This document shows positions 16,002-25,650 of a stretch of 64,000 nucleotides of DNA, in pieces. The stretch's first letter is position 1. Each line of letters begins with the position of its first letter. The stretch lies in assembly GCF_000196115.1 (NCBI RefSeq), contig NC_005027.1, positions 4,340,001 to 4,404,000 of the forward strand, in the 5' to 3' direction. This DNA comes from Rhodopirellula baltica SH 1. GTDB taxonomy: Bacteria; Planctomycetota; Planctomycetia; Pirellulales; Pirellulaceae. A program made the position numbers and the translations under genes. The notes under the pieces were generated by a model. That model made no database searches, was not told the origin of the DNA, and saw nothing but the letters and a program-made list of their open reading frames with translations.

Positions 16002-17339
16002 CTACTGAAAGTCAGGGTGGGTCGCTCGAAGGATTTCCAGGATCTCGCTGCGCATTTTGCCGGTCAAATGCTGATAAGCCTCTGACTGATCTTCTCCGCT
16101 GAGGATGTGTTTCAGCTTCTCCAGCACACGAGATTTCACTTCGGCGGGCAACTCCATAAAAGAGTCGGAGTAGATCAAATAGCTACACGGATATCGGAAC
16201 AGCCGTGTTTCTAGATCAAAGTCACGCAGCGACCGCTGCTCCGGATCTCGGGGTCCCATCGAGGCGAACTCTTTGGCAAATGTGGAAGTCCCCGCCACCG
16301 AATCGGTCAACGTGAACTCGTCGCACATCAACAGATACTTCAGCACTCGATCAGCGGACGACTCAATCCGTCGCGTCGCGCTCTCGCTGATGAAATCAGG
16401 TTCGCGTTCGAGCAACTCATTCATCTGATAGGACTGATGAAGTGCCTGCCGCGTTTCGAAGTTCGCCGCCGTGATCGCATTGTGCATTTGCGTTTGATGC
16501 TCCAACACCATCAACGCCACAATGTCGCTATGCGGTGTCAGATGAGAATCCGTCCGAAAGTACTCCCCAAGATCGTCCTGATTCGCCCCGCTTTCACGGT
16601 CCAGCTCCTGAGCTTCATCGGTGCAGATGACGTTGCCCATATGACGCATCGAACCGTGGGATCCGGTGACATACCAACCACCCCATCGTTCGTCGAACGG
16701 GCTGGTGTGATCCGTCGTGAACGTCCCGCTACCAAGCTTGGGACGCCCCGCCGCATCAGCGAAGACGCTGCGAATTAAGAACCCAGGGACATTCTGAGTT
16801 CGCGACGACGCGTGACATGACAAGCACCCACCACGATCCCGCACAAACTCGGGTTCTTTTTCTTCTGATTGGGACAACGTGTAAAAGATTGCCCCCTGCT
16901 TGGCATCGGTTGAAGCGAATTCCAAAACATCGCCATGCTGGCAATAACCAACGTAAACGTCGTCGTTGAAATACAACGCTCGCGGCCGCCGAGGCGAAAT
17001 TCGATGCAACTGCAAACTGGTCTTTGAAAACACCAGCGTCTGCGAACTTAGCGGCACATCCAGAGCTTCGAGAACTGACGGCAAATACCCAAACTTTGGA
17101 TCGCTGTTCAGTGCCACTTCGCCCGCTTCGATGCGTTTTGCTAGCTTGGCGACAGGATCATTGACCTCCGCATTGAGGTAATCGATCGGCGGACGTTCAA
17201 AATCGGGCTGGGCCGATGCCGAGGACGCCATCCAAACGACCAAGCAAAACAGCCCACCGCTGATCACCCGCGATTTCACCGCAAAAACACACCGTTCATG
17301 GAAGGATGGAGCGGCACCATTTGAATGCAGCGAGACCAT
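16002..17339 (-). CDS. Secreted protein with one c-type haem motif (CXXCH)
   Basis: A 445-residue exported protein: signal peptide (VISGGLFCLVVWMASSASAQ, cleavage probably after ASAQ) after a long basic N-region. It contains one CLSCH haem-binding motif (~residue 175) in the segment FVRDRGGCLSCHASSRTQNVPGF, with several further histidines and methionines, so a periplasmic monohaem cytochrome or haem enzyme is likely. The rest has no recognised domain. It is transcribed divergently from an Rrf2-type regulator, and the shared 110-base gap holds an inverted repeat, suggesting redox- or NO-linked control. I infer a role in respiration or stress detoxification without naming a reaction. Confidence 0.75.
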   Translation of the reverse strand: MVSLHSNGAAPSFHERCVFAVKSRVISGGLFCLVVWMASSASAQPDFERPPIDYLNAEVNDPVAKLAKRIEAGEVALNSDPKFGYLPSVLEALDVPLSSQTLVFSKTSLQLHRISPRRPRALYFNDDVYVGYCQHGDVLEFASTDAKQGAIFYTLSQSEEKEPEFVRDRGGCLSCHASSRTQNVPGFLIRSVFADAAGRPKLGSGTFTTDHTSPFDERWGGWYVTGSHGSMRHMGNVICTDEAQELDRESGANQDDLGEYFRTDSHLTPHSDIVALMVLEHQTQMHNAITAANFETRQALHQSYQMNELLEREPDFISESATRRIESSADRVLKYLLMCDEFTLTDSVAGTSTFAKEFASMGPRDPEQRSLRDFDLETRLFRYPCSYLIYSDSFMELPAEVKSRVLEKLKHILSGEDQSEAYQHLTGKMRSEILEILRATHPDFQ

Positions 17340-17377
17340 AGAAGATTGCTCGTACGTGGGTTCCAGCTTAAACTCTT

Positions 17378-17402
17378 ATTCGTACACCTGACTGTACAGA
17401 AT
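17378..17402. promoter_or_regulatory. Inverted repeat in the Rrf2/cytochrome divergent promoter region
   Basis: ATTCGTACA-CCTGAC-TGTACAGAAT, core GTACA/TGTAC with arms extending to ATTC/GAAT except for one extra base. Its position between two divergent genes, one encoding an Rrf2 regulator, makes it a candidate operator. Confidence 0.5.
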
Positions 17403-17450
17403 CAATATCTGCATTTCAACATGTAGATTTCAAATTCACAACAAACAACT

Positions 17451-17870
17451 ATGCTTTCCAAAACCGCCGAATACGCTCTTCGCGCCATCGCCTGCATGGG
17501 CAGCCAGGTCGGAAAACCAGTCCCGGCGGATCATTTGGCTGAGCAAACCAAGGTGCCTCGGCGGTATCTCACTCGTGTGCTGCAAGACCTCGGTGCCGCA
17601 GGGCTGGTCCGCTCACGACCGGGTCCCGGCGGCGGTTACGAACTGTGCGTTCCGACGGATACATTGACGATCCTGGACGTCGTCAACACGGTTGCTCCAG
17701 TCGAACGAATTCGAAAATGCCCCCTCGGCCTGAAATCTCACACCGATCTTTGTCCGCTGCACACTGAACTCGATCGAGTCTACGCCGCGACCGAAGAAGC
17801 TTTTCGTGGCGTCACGATCGATGACTTGGTCAACTCAACCAATCCCATCCTGCCGCTTTGCGAAAGTTGA
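17451..17870 (+). CDS. Rrf2-family transcriptional regulator
   Basis: A 139-residue winged helix protein starting [16 protein letters not shown], with recognition helix [31 protein letters not shown], diagnostic of Rrf2. Cysteines at residues ~90 and ~101 ([17 protein letters not shown]) lie in the loop that carries the iron-sulfur ligands of NsrR/IscR; the third ligand is not obvious, so the cluster type (or its presence) is uncertain. Probably senses NO, iron-sulfur status or redox and controls the divergent haem-motif gene and itself. Confidence 0.88.
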   Translation: MLSKTAEYALRAIACMGSQVGKPVPADHLAEQTKVPRRYLTRVLQDLGAAGLVRSRPGPGGGYELCVPTDTLTILDVVNTVAPVERIRKCPLGLKSHTDLCPLHTELDRVYAATEEAFRGVTIDDLVNSTNPILPLCES

Positions 17871-17931
17871 GATTGGGCGACTCCAAGAGCGGCATTGGCT
17901 TGCGTCCAGCAGCCACTCTTCGCAAGCAGAT

Positions 17932-19392
17932 CTAGCTCGCATGAACCGGCGAGCCAACTCGCGAAGGCTTTAAGAAAGCGACGTGGCCGAGCGATTTCAA
18001 ATCCGAAGCGGACTTCCGGAAAGCGGCCTGCGTGTTGAACAACCAGAGAATCCGTGTCTGCCGATTGGCTGGTCGCTTGGGGTGAGGCGAATCGCCATCG
18101 GTAAACACGACGACTCCGTCATAGCCGCGATGCTCATCGATGAACTCGGTCACACAACCCAAGTCAGTGCCGCCTCGACCGGTGATGCTGACGTCGCGCC
18201 GCGCCGATCGAAACGTCAGTGGTTCGCACCGGATTTGCGTATCAAACCAAACGACATCGATCGAGCGAATGCCATACTGAAAAAACCGATTGATAATCGA
18301 GAATCCGTTTTGCAAATCACGGTGGCTCATCGAGCCCGAGACATCCACCGCGAAAAGCAATCGCGTGGTGAAGTCGTACCGGCTACCCATCTGAGCGAAC
18401 CCGTAACGCCGACTCGGCCGCATGCGAGTCAGCCGACGATCAACTGACAGAACACTCTGACGAAATTGCCGCAAGATCGACCGGTAGTCCAGTGGTGGCC
18501 GAAGCGTTGCCAACAAACGTTCTTGAGCGTGACCGGGCAAGGTTCCCCAACCACCATTCTCCGCCGCGTCCGCGACGGCAGATTTGATCTCCTCATGCAG
18601 CAGATCGTCGGCATCCCACTGGTCCGCGTTTTCAGCACCCGTTTGGCTCGGATCGACATACGATTCCAAATCATTGCCCACCGACGAGTCCGCTGCCTGT
18701 TCCAGCGAGGGTGAATCCGGCGTGGGCTCATTCGACTCCGCTGAAGAGCCGTCATCTTCTTCCACGGACGACTCATCACCGGTTTCGTCCCTTTGCTCGG
18801 CCACCGCGTCGTTGCCAGAGTCGCCAGCGTCACTTGAGTCGTCGCCCAGCGTTTCTTCTGGATGACTCGTGCCCTCGCCTGGTTTCGAATCATCCGACTG
18901 ATCCGGTTCAGGCGTTGAGTCTTCCGAGGGATCGGGTTGATCACCTTCCCGTTCGGCGAGCTGCCGATAGTAATATTCGAAGTATTGATGATCGTGCGTT
19001 TCGCTTCCCAAGACTTCCCGCGGTCTGGGCATGGGCAACTTACTTCGCAAGCATTCTTGCACCGTCAAATTACTGGCCGAGTAAGACAACTCGGTCTTCG
19101 GTTGGCGTCTGGCATAGGGATGCCCCAACAGAATTCGCATCGCTTCAAACCGCAGTACCTCCCCCAGTTCATCTCGCTTGAGCGACGAAACAAACGCGGG
19201 ATTGAATTCAACGCGGCCATGAGCCACTCGCAACGTTGCGATTTCCGGCTTGGCCACGACTTCGTGCAGCGTCCACGCGGCAAACAACAACGGATCAACG
19301 AGATACCAACTCTCAACGACACGAGTGATTCGCTCTCGCGCCTTCGCGTCTCGTTTCGAATCGGTTTTCCCAGAAGCCGCTGAGTCGCTCAC
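17932..19392 (-). CDS. VWA-like protein, DUF2201/metallopeptidase-related
   Basis: A 486-residue cytoplasmic protein in three parts. Residues ~20-135 resemble the N-terminal metallopeptidase-like domain of DUF2201 proteins, but where the family shows HExxH there is FEAMRILLGHPYARR, so zinc catalysis is unlikely. Residues ~150-270 are a very acidic, low-complexity Asp/Glu/Ser linker. Residues ~330-486 are a von Willebrand A-like domain with the metal-ion site DVSGSMS and later FTDGDSP. Its start overlaps the stop of the MoxR-like ATPase gene by four bases; ATPase plus VWA is the classical pair in which the VWA protein is the partner or substrate adaptor of the AAA+ ring. Confidence 0.85.
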   Translation of the reverse strand: MSDSAASGKTDSKRDAKARERITRVVESWYLVDPLLFAAWTLHEVVAKPEIATLRVAHGRVEFNPAFVSSLKRDELGEVLRFEAMRILLGHPYARRQPKTELSYSASNLTVQECLRSKLPMPRPREVLGSETHDHQYFEYYYRQLAEREGDQPDPSEDSTPEPDQSDDSKPGEGTSHPEETLGDDSSDAGDSGNDAVAEQRDETGDESSVEEDDGSSAESNEPTPDSPSLEQAADSSVGNDLESYVDPSQTGAENADQWDADDLLHEEIKSAVADAAENGGWGTLPGHAQERLLATLRPPLDYRSILRQFRQSVLSVDRRLTRMRPSRRYGFAQMGSRYDFTTRLLFAVDVSGSMSHRDLQNGFSIINRFFQYGIRSIDVVWFDTQIRCEPLTFRSARRDVSITGRGGTDLGCVTEFIDEHRGYDGVVVFTDGDSPHPKRPANRQTRILWLFNTQAAFRKSASDLKSLGHVAFLKPSRVGSPVHAS

Positions 19393-20483
19393 TGAATTCG
19401 GATCCCGTCGACGTATTCGGTCAGCAAGGTTGTCAGCTCCATTGACTCCGCAAAGAACTCCATCGCCGGTTCGTACTTCGGCTGATCCGTCATGGAAACC
19501 AAGTGAGCGACCGCTTCATCCAGCTTTCGTTTGCGAAGCAGCTTCAAATAGCTCAGCATCCCTTTGAGAGCTTTCGTTCGATCGGCATCGTCGTATGGGT
19601 CACCGACCAAGTGAACGAGCAACTGTTCGTTCAACATCAGCAGTTCGCCCAACGCCATCTTCTCAATCGCTTTGCGATGCTTTGTGAATTGCAGCAACAC
19701 TTGATCGGGCGACACCTGCAATCGCGATGCAAGGCTTCTGCGAAACGCCATCGCCGCGGGCGAACCCACCACGCCGGCGATCAACTTGACGTGCACCGGT
19801 TGGATCGTTTCGACGCCTTGAAGCATACTCGACACGCGAGCCCATCCGCGGCGGTCGGGTGTTTTGACCAACCCTGACATTGAATTCGCGTCTTCCGCCG
19901 AGGGCGAGATTCCTTCGCCGTCGAGGTACTGAGGCTGCTGCTGCACAAATCCGGTGACTCGATCGTCCACCTTGTGCTGATCAGCCCAAAGCAACCAATC
20001 GTCGACGGTGGGAGCGAACTGATACAGGTTGAATCGTGAAACGAGAGCGGGGTCGAGATCGGTCAGCTGATATTCATCGCCTTCGTTGACCGCCGAGACG
20101 ATCACACTGCCTTGGGGCAATCGCTTTCCCGCAAGTGTCTTGTTCAATGCGAGCTCCATCACCGATTGCAGTATTTCTGGACGAGCCCGATTGAGCTCGT
20201 CCAAGAAAAGCACGATCGGCTCCTCGTCCGATGGCCACCAAAATGGCGGAAGAAACTCGCTTCGACCAGTCTTCTCGTCCTTGTGCAGCAATCCGATCAG
20301 ATCGCCCGGATCACTCATCTGCCCCAAGAAAAATGGCACCACACGCATTCCGCGAGAGGAAAAGTGTTCGGCGATGATCTGCGATTTCCCGATTCCGTGC
20401 CTTCCCACCAACATGATGTTTTGATCGGGCGGAGTGATTTCGAGTAACTGAATCAACTCGTGAACATCAACTCGAACAGCCAA
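19389..20483 (-). CDS. MoxR/AAA_5-type ATPase
   Basis: A 364-residue AAA+ ATPase. Walker A GRHGIGKS (~residue 27), Walker B IVLFLDELNRA (~95), sensor 1 GSVIVSAVNEGDEYQ and an arginine-rich lid are present. The domain type is that of dynein-related/MoxR ATPases, which remodel partner proteins rather than degrade them. It is co-translated with the downstream VWA-like gene (ATGA overlap) and lies 38 bases after the hypothetical gene at 20522. Expected in the cytoplasm. The substrate is not known; gene order suggests that the unknown 233-residue protein is a third subunit. Confidence 0.9.
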   Translation of the reverse strand: MAVRVDVHELIQLLEITPPDQNIMLVGRHGIGKSQIIAEHFSSRGMRVVPFFLGQMSDPGDLIGLLHKDEKTGRSEFLPPFWWPSDEEPIVLFLDELNRARPEILQSVMELALNKTLAGKRLPQGSVIVSAVNEGDEYQLTDLDPALVSRFNLYQFAPTVDDWLLWADQHKVDDRVTGFVQQQPQYLDGEGISPSAEDANSMSGLVKTPDRRGWARVSSMLQGVETIQPVHVKLIAGVVGSPAAMAFRRSLASRLQVSPDQVLLQFTKHRKAIEKMALGELLMLNEQLLVHLVGDPYDDADRTKALKGMLSYLKLLRKRKLDEAVAHLVSMTDQPKYEPAMEFFAESMELTTLLTEYVDGIRIQ

Positions 20484-20521
20484 AGGAATGTCTCAATCAA
20501 CGTGGAAATCAAAATCAAAAA

Positions 20522-21223
20522 TCACTCTTCGTACCGAATCCATTCGGTTCGCCAATCAGCCTGCATGAAGCCGATCATCTTGAACCGCAACCCGTCTTCA
20601 TACAGCGACCGCAGCGTTCGAATCGTCTCTTGCAATTGCGGCAAGACCTTTTCGAACCGCGTGAACGGGATGTGGATCTCGATCATGTGCTGACTCGACA
20701 ACTTCACAAACAGACGCAGCTTCTGCGTGTCCATGCTGGTCGCGAAGTCAAATTGTTCTTCTTTGGCCAGTGCCTTGACGCGAGCGACGATCGCTTTGGA
20801 CTTCATCGAGCGGACTTTTGCACGCTTTGCTTCACCCGCGTGCCGCTTGACGTACCGACGGAGAACTTCCGCCACCAAGCTCTCCACCTCCCCGAAGTCG
20901 CTGATCGGGCCCGCGATTTCGCGATCAAACTTTCCAAACACGCATTCGAGTTCGCCTTGCTCGTTGCGTTCCAGACGCAATTCATCGGACCGATAATACG
21001 TCTGCGATGCGTTTGGGTCTGGAATCGTGAACCGCACCCACGTTGGCGATCGCGAGTCACGATCGCCGGGGTGGTTGGTCAATCGCACGCCCTCGATCTT
21101 TTCCAACTTGGATCGCCACTGTTTGATCAGCGCCGCGCGTTGCCCTGGATCAATTTCAATCGGTGACTCACCCGAAAAGTGCTCTCGAAAGAGCTTTCGC
21201 ACGGAGGGCAGCGGCAACTTCAC
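20522..21223 (-). CDS. Hypothetical protein in the MoxR-VWA operon
   Basis: A 233-residue soluble, basic protein (MKLPLPSVRKLFREHFSG...). It has no recognisable domain, signal or membrane segment. The central part ELECVFGKFDREIAGPISDFGEVESLVAEVLRRYVKRHAGEAKRAKVRSMKSKAIVARV is highly charged and helical and could bind nucleic acid. It overlaps the xthA stop by four bases and precedes the MoxR-like ATPase, so it likely works with one or both. Confidence 0.75.
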   Translation of the reverse strand: MKLPLPSVRKLFREHFSGESPIEIDPGQRAALIKQWRSKLEKIEGVRLTNHPGDRDSRSPTWVRFTIPDPNASQTYYRSDELRLERNEQGELECVFGKFDREIAGPISDFGEVESLVAEVLRRYVKRHAGEAKRAKVRSMKSKAIVARVKALAKEEQFDFATSMDTQKLRLFVKLSSQHMIEIHIPFTRFEKVLPQLQETIRTLRSLYEDGLRFKMIGFMQADWRTEWIRYEE

Positions 21224-21990
21224 GTCAGCGTCAACTCAACGGGGCAGTGGTCCGAACCGTGAATTTCGCAGCGGATCCGTGCATCGGCAACACGATCCCA
21301 AAAATTTTTCGCAACCCAAAAGTAATCCAAACGCCACCCAATGTTTCGGGCGCGAGCATCACTTCGATACGTCCACCATGAATAGTGACCCGGGCCATCG
21401 TGGAATTGTCGAAACGAGTCAATGAACCCTGCCTCGGTGACCGCATCCAGTCCCGCACGTTCCTGATCGCTGAAGCCCGCGTTCTTGCGATTGGCCTTTG
21501 GGTTTGCCAAATCGATTTCCTTGTGGGCACAGTTCACGTCGCCGCAGAACAAAACCGGTTTGCGTCGATTCAGCTTTTTGACGTAGTCCAAAAATGCTTC
21601 GTCCCATTGCATTCGATAATCCAACCGAGCCAAGCCCCGCTGTGAGTTTGGCGTGTAGACGTTGACCAGATGAAAGTCATCGAAGGTTGTCGTCAGCACT
21701 CGTCCTTCGTTGTCGTGCTCTTCGATGCTCAAACCCTTGGTGACTTTCAAAGGCTCAACACGACTCCATGTTGAAACACCCGAATAACCACGTTTGGTCG
21801 CCGTGTTCCAAACCTGGTGGTATCCAAGCTCATCCGCCCAAGACAAATCGACTTGCTCGGGTTCCGCTTTTGTCTCTTGCAAACACAGCACATCGGGCTG
21901 CTCACTCTCGACAAATTCGCGAAAACCTTTGTCCATCGAGGCACGAATGCCGTTGACGTTCCATGAAATCAGTTTCAACGTTTCAATCAA
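21220..21990 (-). CDS. xthA: Exodeoxyribonuclease III (AP endonuclease)
   Basis: Base-excision repair enzyme: cleaves DNA 5' of abasic sites and degrades 3' ends. Visible motifs: LKLISWNVNGIRAS (metal Asn), LQETKAEPEQ (metal Glu), FLVNVYTPNSQRGLARLDYRMQWD-type Tyr/Asp region, CGDVNCAHKEIDL (Asp-Asn), GFSDQERAGLD, YSWWTYRSDARARNIGWRLDYF and the final GSDHCPVELTL (Asp-His). All catalytic residues are present. The frame is open to 22356, but those residues are the shadow of the AIM24 gene. I choose TTG 21990 because it overlaps the AIM24 stop as TTGA; TTG 21978 is also possible. 256 aa, family length. Confidence 0.92.
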   Translation of the reverse strand: MIETLKLISWNVNGIRASMDKGFREFVESEQPDVLCLQETKAEPEQVDLSWADELGYHQVWNTATKRGYSGVSTWSRVEPLKVTKGLSIEEHDNEGRVLTTTFDDFHLVNVYTPNSQRGLARLDYRMQWDEAFLDYVKKLNRRKPVLFCGDVNCAHKEIDLANPKANRKNAGFSDQERAGLDAVTEAGFIDSFRQFHDGPGHYSWWTYRSDARARNIGWRLDYFWVAKNFWDRVADARIRCEIHGSDHCPVELTLT

Positions 21991-22685
21991 CTTTGGTTTT
22001 GGAACACAACTTCTTCGTACGGTTGAACAACCACAAAGCCATGTCCTTGGAAAAGAAACTGCAACGATTCCCCCGAACCGCGACCAATTATCGTTTTGAA
22101 CTGCACATCGGTCTTGAGTTGAGGTTCCAGTTGCCCGGACCACAGCACGGTTGCATTTGGGTCCGTCACGACAGGTTGATGAGGTGTGACCGGCAACGTG
22201 ATCGGATCGTAGTGACTGGTGATCGCAACCATGCCCGTGCCTTCCAGGCGGATGTTGAACAACCCACCGGCCAACATCGCGGTCATCTTCTTCATCATTT
22301 TGATGTTGTAGTTCAATGACATTTCGAACGCGAGGAGGTCGTTTCCGTTGACGCAAATCGCTTCGTTTTGCAACTCGAGGATGGTGATTTTCTTTCCGCT
22401 GTCGGCGCAGAACACGGAACCCTTGCCACTAACTTTCGTCAGCGCCGTGCCTTCGCCGGAAACCGCCTTCTTCAGCAAATTCCCCAATCCTTGCGACAGA
22501 ATCCCTTCGCGTTCGAACTTCACATTGCCCGTGTAAGCGATCATTGAACCCATTTTTGTCCACACCTCGCCGTTGAGGTTGATGTCCAACATTCGGTCCG
22601 ATTCCAGTTCAAACAGGCCCTGATTGAGGTCCTTGTCCCGCGTTTTCTCCAAGAAGCGGTCGAGGGAATAGCGTCTTTCACTCAT
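21987..22685 (-). CDS. AIM24 family protein
   Basis: A 232-residue beta-helix-type protein of the AIM24/TIGR00266 family, identified from the pattern AICVNGNDLLAFEMSLNYNIKMMKKM, GMVAITSHYDPITLPVTPHQPVVTDPNATVLWSG and the C-terminal GSGESLQFLFQGHGFVVVQP. Bacterial members have no firmly assigned function; the yeast homologue is mitochondrial. The start at 22685 (MSERRYSLDRF) is backed by AGGA eight bases upstream; the longer frame to 22829 is not supported. First gene of a five-gene minus-strand operon with xthA, an unknown protein, a MoxR ATPase and a VWA protein. Confidence 0.85.
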   Translation of the reverse strand: MSERRYSLDRFLEKTRDKDLNQGLFELESDRMLDINLNGEVWTKMGSMIAYTGNVKFEREGILSQGLGNLLKKAVSGEGTALTKVSGKGSVFCADSGKKITILELQNEAICVNGNDLLAFEMSLNYNIKMMKKMTAMLAGGLFNIRLEGTGMVAITSHYDPITLPVTPHQPVVTDPNATVLWSGQLEPQLKTDVQFKTIIGRGSGESLQFLFQGHGFVVVQPYEEVVFQNQS

Positions 22686-23046
22686 CGTGAGATCCTTCAG
22701 GTCATGGTGATAAAAAGAGAACAACGTCGGACTGCACGCCCACAACGCCATTGAACGCGTCGGGCGGGTGCCACACCAACCGCAGTGTAGCGATTCCATC
22801 GGAACCGGTCGTGCCTCGGCGGGTTTCATCCGTGCGAGCGGGTTGCTGAGAGCGTAGAATCATCCTACCGATGATTTCGAAATGCGATCTCTCCCGCCTG
22901 CGTTCCCAACCACGCACCAAAGCATGAGACCTGTCCTAGTGAATGCATCTCGCTTCCTTGTTGACAACCAATACGACGATCAGCTTCTCGAAGTGATCGA
23001 CCTGGGCCATCGTTCTCGTACGCTGCATGGTCAATTCGGCCAAACC

Positions 23047-25650
23047 ATGACTACGACGGCTAATTGTCTGCTCGTCGTTTGCGTTTTGCTTGTCTCGTTG
23101 CTCACGCCCGCCCCCGTTTTCGCGGCCAGCTACGACGACGCGGTGCAGCAATTTTGCAACGGCCAGTACGACGCCGCGGCAACGACCGCCGCTTCGGAAG
23201 TCGAGCGAGGTGTTTGGAGCGAACGTTGGCCGCGGTTGCTGATACAGTGCCAACTGACTCAGGGTGACTACGCTGATGCTCTGCAAACTTATCGCGAAGC
23301 CCTGCAGCGATATCCAACCAGCATCGCACTGCGTTACATGGGTCTGGATGTATTGCGATTCAACGGCTTGCATGATGAAGTCGGCACGGCAGAAGCAGAC
23401 TTGTTCGCACAAATGCAGCGTGCCTTCGCGGGATACATCACTCGCGACAACCTGATCGCCGCAGGCCGCTTTCTGACTGGTCGTGGCGAAGATGCTCGCA
23501 AGGTATTGGAAATGTTCTATGACCGGGTGCGTGATCGCGACCCGGATTACCTCGATGCCTATTTGGCCACAGCCGAACTGGCGATTCGAAAAGGTGATTT
23601 CCAAGTCGCCGCGAACACGCTTCAACAAGCCTTGAAACTGGAGGAAGAAACTCCCGACCTGCATCACTTGTTGGCCAAGGCGATGGAATCCAGCGATGGG
23701 CAGGCTGCCGCCGAGCAAATCGCAATCGCACTTCGTATCAACCCACAACATCTGCCTTCGCTGCAATGGTTAGCGGAACGTGCAATTGATCGCGAGCGAT
23801 ATGATGAAGCCAAAGACGTCGCGAACCAAATGCTTCAGATCAATCCGCATGAACCGTCGGCATGGGCTTTGATGGCGGTCATCTCGCACTTGAGAGGCGA
23901 ATACGATGTTGAAAAACTAATGCGTGCGGCGGCCTTGTCGACATGGGAACAAAACCCAAACGTCGATCATCTGATTGGTCGCAAACTTTCTGAGAAGTAT
24001 CGCTTCGCCGAAGGTGCTGCGTATCAAAACCTGGCACTCGATGCTGATCCTCTGCACTTGGCCGCCAGCTTCCAACTCGCGCAAGACATGCTGCGATTGG
24101 GCGAGGAAGAGATCGGTTGGGAAATCGCGGGGGAGGTGGCCAAGTCAGATCCATACAATGTGGTTGCCTACAACCTGATGACGCTTCGTGATCGAACCGC
24201 GAAGTTCACCGTTTTGAAACAAGACGGGATTCAAGTCCGCATGGACGCAACCGAAGCCAAACTCTATGGCGATGCGGTGATGGAGTTGCTTTTGGATGCC
24301 AAGCAAGTCTTGTGCGAGAAGTACGACGAGATGCCGGACAAACCGATCTTGGTCGAGATCTTCCCACACCAAAACGACTTTGCCATTCGCACGTTTGGTC
24401 TGCCGGGTGGGGCAGGGTATTTGGGCGTTTGCTTCGGCCGAGTCATCACGGCGAACAGCCCCGCGTCTCAAGGCGAACGCCCATCAAACTGGAAAAGCGT
24501 TTTATGGCATGAGTTCTGTCATGTGGTCACGCTGGAGAAAACCAACAACCGAATGCCGCGCTGGCTCAGCGAAGGCATCTCGGTTTACGAAGAACGCCAA
24601 CGCAATCCTTCGTGGGGCGAGAAGATGTCGCCTCAATACCGATCGATGCTGCTCTCGGACGATCTGACTCCGGTCAGCGACCTGAGTGCGGCGTTCCTTT
24701 CACCACCATCCGCGATCGCGTTGCAATTTGCTTACTACGAATCGTCATTGGTAATCGAGTTCCTGATCGAACAACATGGTCATGATGCTTTGCTGGCAGT
24801 GCTCGATGACTTGTCCGCGGGCATTCCGATCAACGATGCCTTAACCCGGCATACCGGATCACTGCGACGATTGGACGCTCAGTTTGATGAATACGCAAAA
24901 AAACGAGCCAACCAGTTTGGGGCTCTGGTCGATTGGTCGCGTGACACGCTGCCCGAAAGCGGTGACCTGGCGACCTGGAAAGGTTGGACCCGAGCGAACC
25001 CGACCAACTACTGGGGTTTGCGAGAGTTAGCCAAAAGTGCCATCGAAGGTGAACAGTGGGAGCAGGCGCTTATCCCGCTTTCTCGAATGCAGCAATTGGG
25101 CGTGCTCACCGGCGAACGCGGCGGTCCGCTGGAATGGCTGGCTCGAGCCCATCGCGAATTGGGACAAGACCGGCAAGAAATCCGAGCAATTCAAGACAAT
25201 TTGTCGCAATCTAGCGATGCTTTGCCGGCTTTGCGGCGTTGGATCAATATTGGCCAATCTGAAGAGCAGTGGGAAAACGTTTTGGACGCCTCGCAACAGG
25301 CGCTCGCGATCCAGCCCTTGCTGCCCGAATTTCATCTCGCATCCGCCGTCGCCGCCGAAAAGCTCGATCGCCACGAATTGGCGGTGGAAGCTTTGTCGGC
25401 GCTGCTCGCATTGGATCCGGTGGACCCTGCGGCGTTGCATTTCCGTTTGGCCAATGCCTACGACGAACAAAACGAGTCCTTCCCCGCGAAACACCATGCA
25501 CTGATGGCATTGGAATTGGCCCCTCGCTACCGCGACGCTCACCGATTGCTCTGGAAACTGCACCACGCGGTCTCGGAAGAGAATCCGGCGGACGCGGAAC
25601 AGAATGATGCCGAGAATGTGTCAGCCGTCGAAGAGGAGGAAGCTCTATGA
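23047..25650 (+). CDS. Secreted TPR protein with a peptidase-MA-like (HExxH) domain
   Basis: An 867-residue exported protein. From the ATG at 23047 there is a clear signal peptide (CLLVVCVLLVSLLTPAPVFA). Residues ~25-390 are TPR-like helical repeats (for example ADALQTYREALQRYPTS, ALRINPQHLPSLQWLAERA). A gluzincin-like domain follows with HEFCHVVTLEKTNNRMPRWLSEGISVYEE: HExxH zinc motif and the downstream glutamate that fit the Peptidase_MA family. More TPRs follow to the C-terminus, ending in an acidic tail. The frame is open to 22882 but the signal peptide decides the start. It overlaps DUF4159 by ATGA. Probably a periplasmic protease or scaffold and the first member of the long MoxR/VWA operon. 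Confidence 0.85.
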   Translation: MTTTANCLLVVCVLLVSLLTPAPVFAASYDDAVQQFCNGQYDAAATTAASEVERGVWSERWPRLLIQCQLTQGDYADALQTYREALQRYPTSIALRYMGLDVLRFNGLHDEVGTAEADLFAQMQRAFAGYITRDNLIAAGRFLTGRGEDARKVLEMFYDRVRDRDPDYLDAYLATAELAIRKGDFQVAANTLQQALKLEEETPDLHHLLAKAMESSDGQAAAEQIAIALRINPQHLPSLQWLAERAIDRERYDEAKDVANQMLQINPHEPSAWALMAVISHLRGEYDVEKLMRAAALSTWEQNPNVDHLIGRKLSEKYRFAEGAAYQNLALDADPLHLAASFQLAQDMLRLGEEEIGWEIAGEVAKSDPYNVVAYNLMTLRDRTAKFTVLKQDGIQVRMDATEAKLYGDAVMELLLDAKQVLCEKYDEMPDKPILVEIFPHQNDFAIRTFGLPGGAGYLGVCFGRVITANSPASQGERPSNWKSVLWHEFCHVVTLEKTNNRMPRWLSEGISVYEERQRNPSWGEKMSPQYRSMLLSDDLTPVSDLSAAFLSPPSAIALQFAYYESSLVIEFLIEQHGHDALLAVLDDLSAGIPINDALTRHTGSLRRLDAQFDEYAKKRANQFGALVDWSRDTLPESGDLATWKGWTRANPTNYWGLRELAKSAIEGEQWEQALIPLSRMQQLGVLTGERGGPLEWLARAHRELGQDRQEIRAIQDNLSQSSDALPALRRWINIGQSEEQWENVLDASQQALAIQPLLPEFHLASAVAAEKLDRHELAVEALSALLALDPVDPAALHFRLANAYDEQNESFPAKHHALMALELAPRYRDAHRLLWKLHHAVSEENPADAEQNDAENVSAVEEEEAL

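Noticed and set aside
21991..22356. Longer N-terminus of xthA
   Set aside because: That part of the frame is antisense-type shadow of the AIM24 gene on the same strand in another frame; the ExoIII fold begins at KLISWNVNG and overlap TTGA fits a start at 21990.
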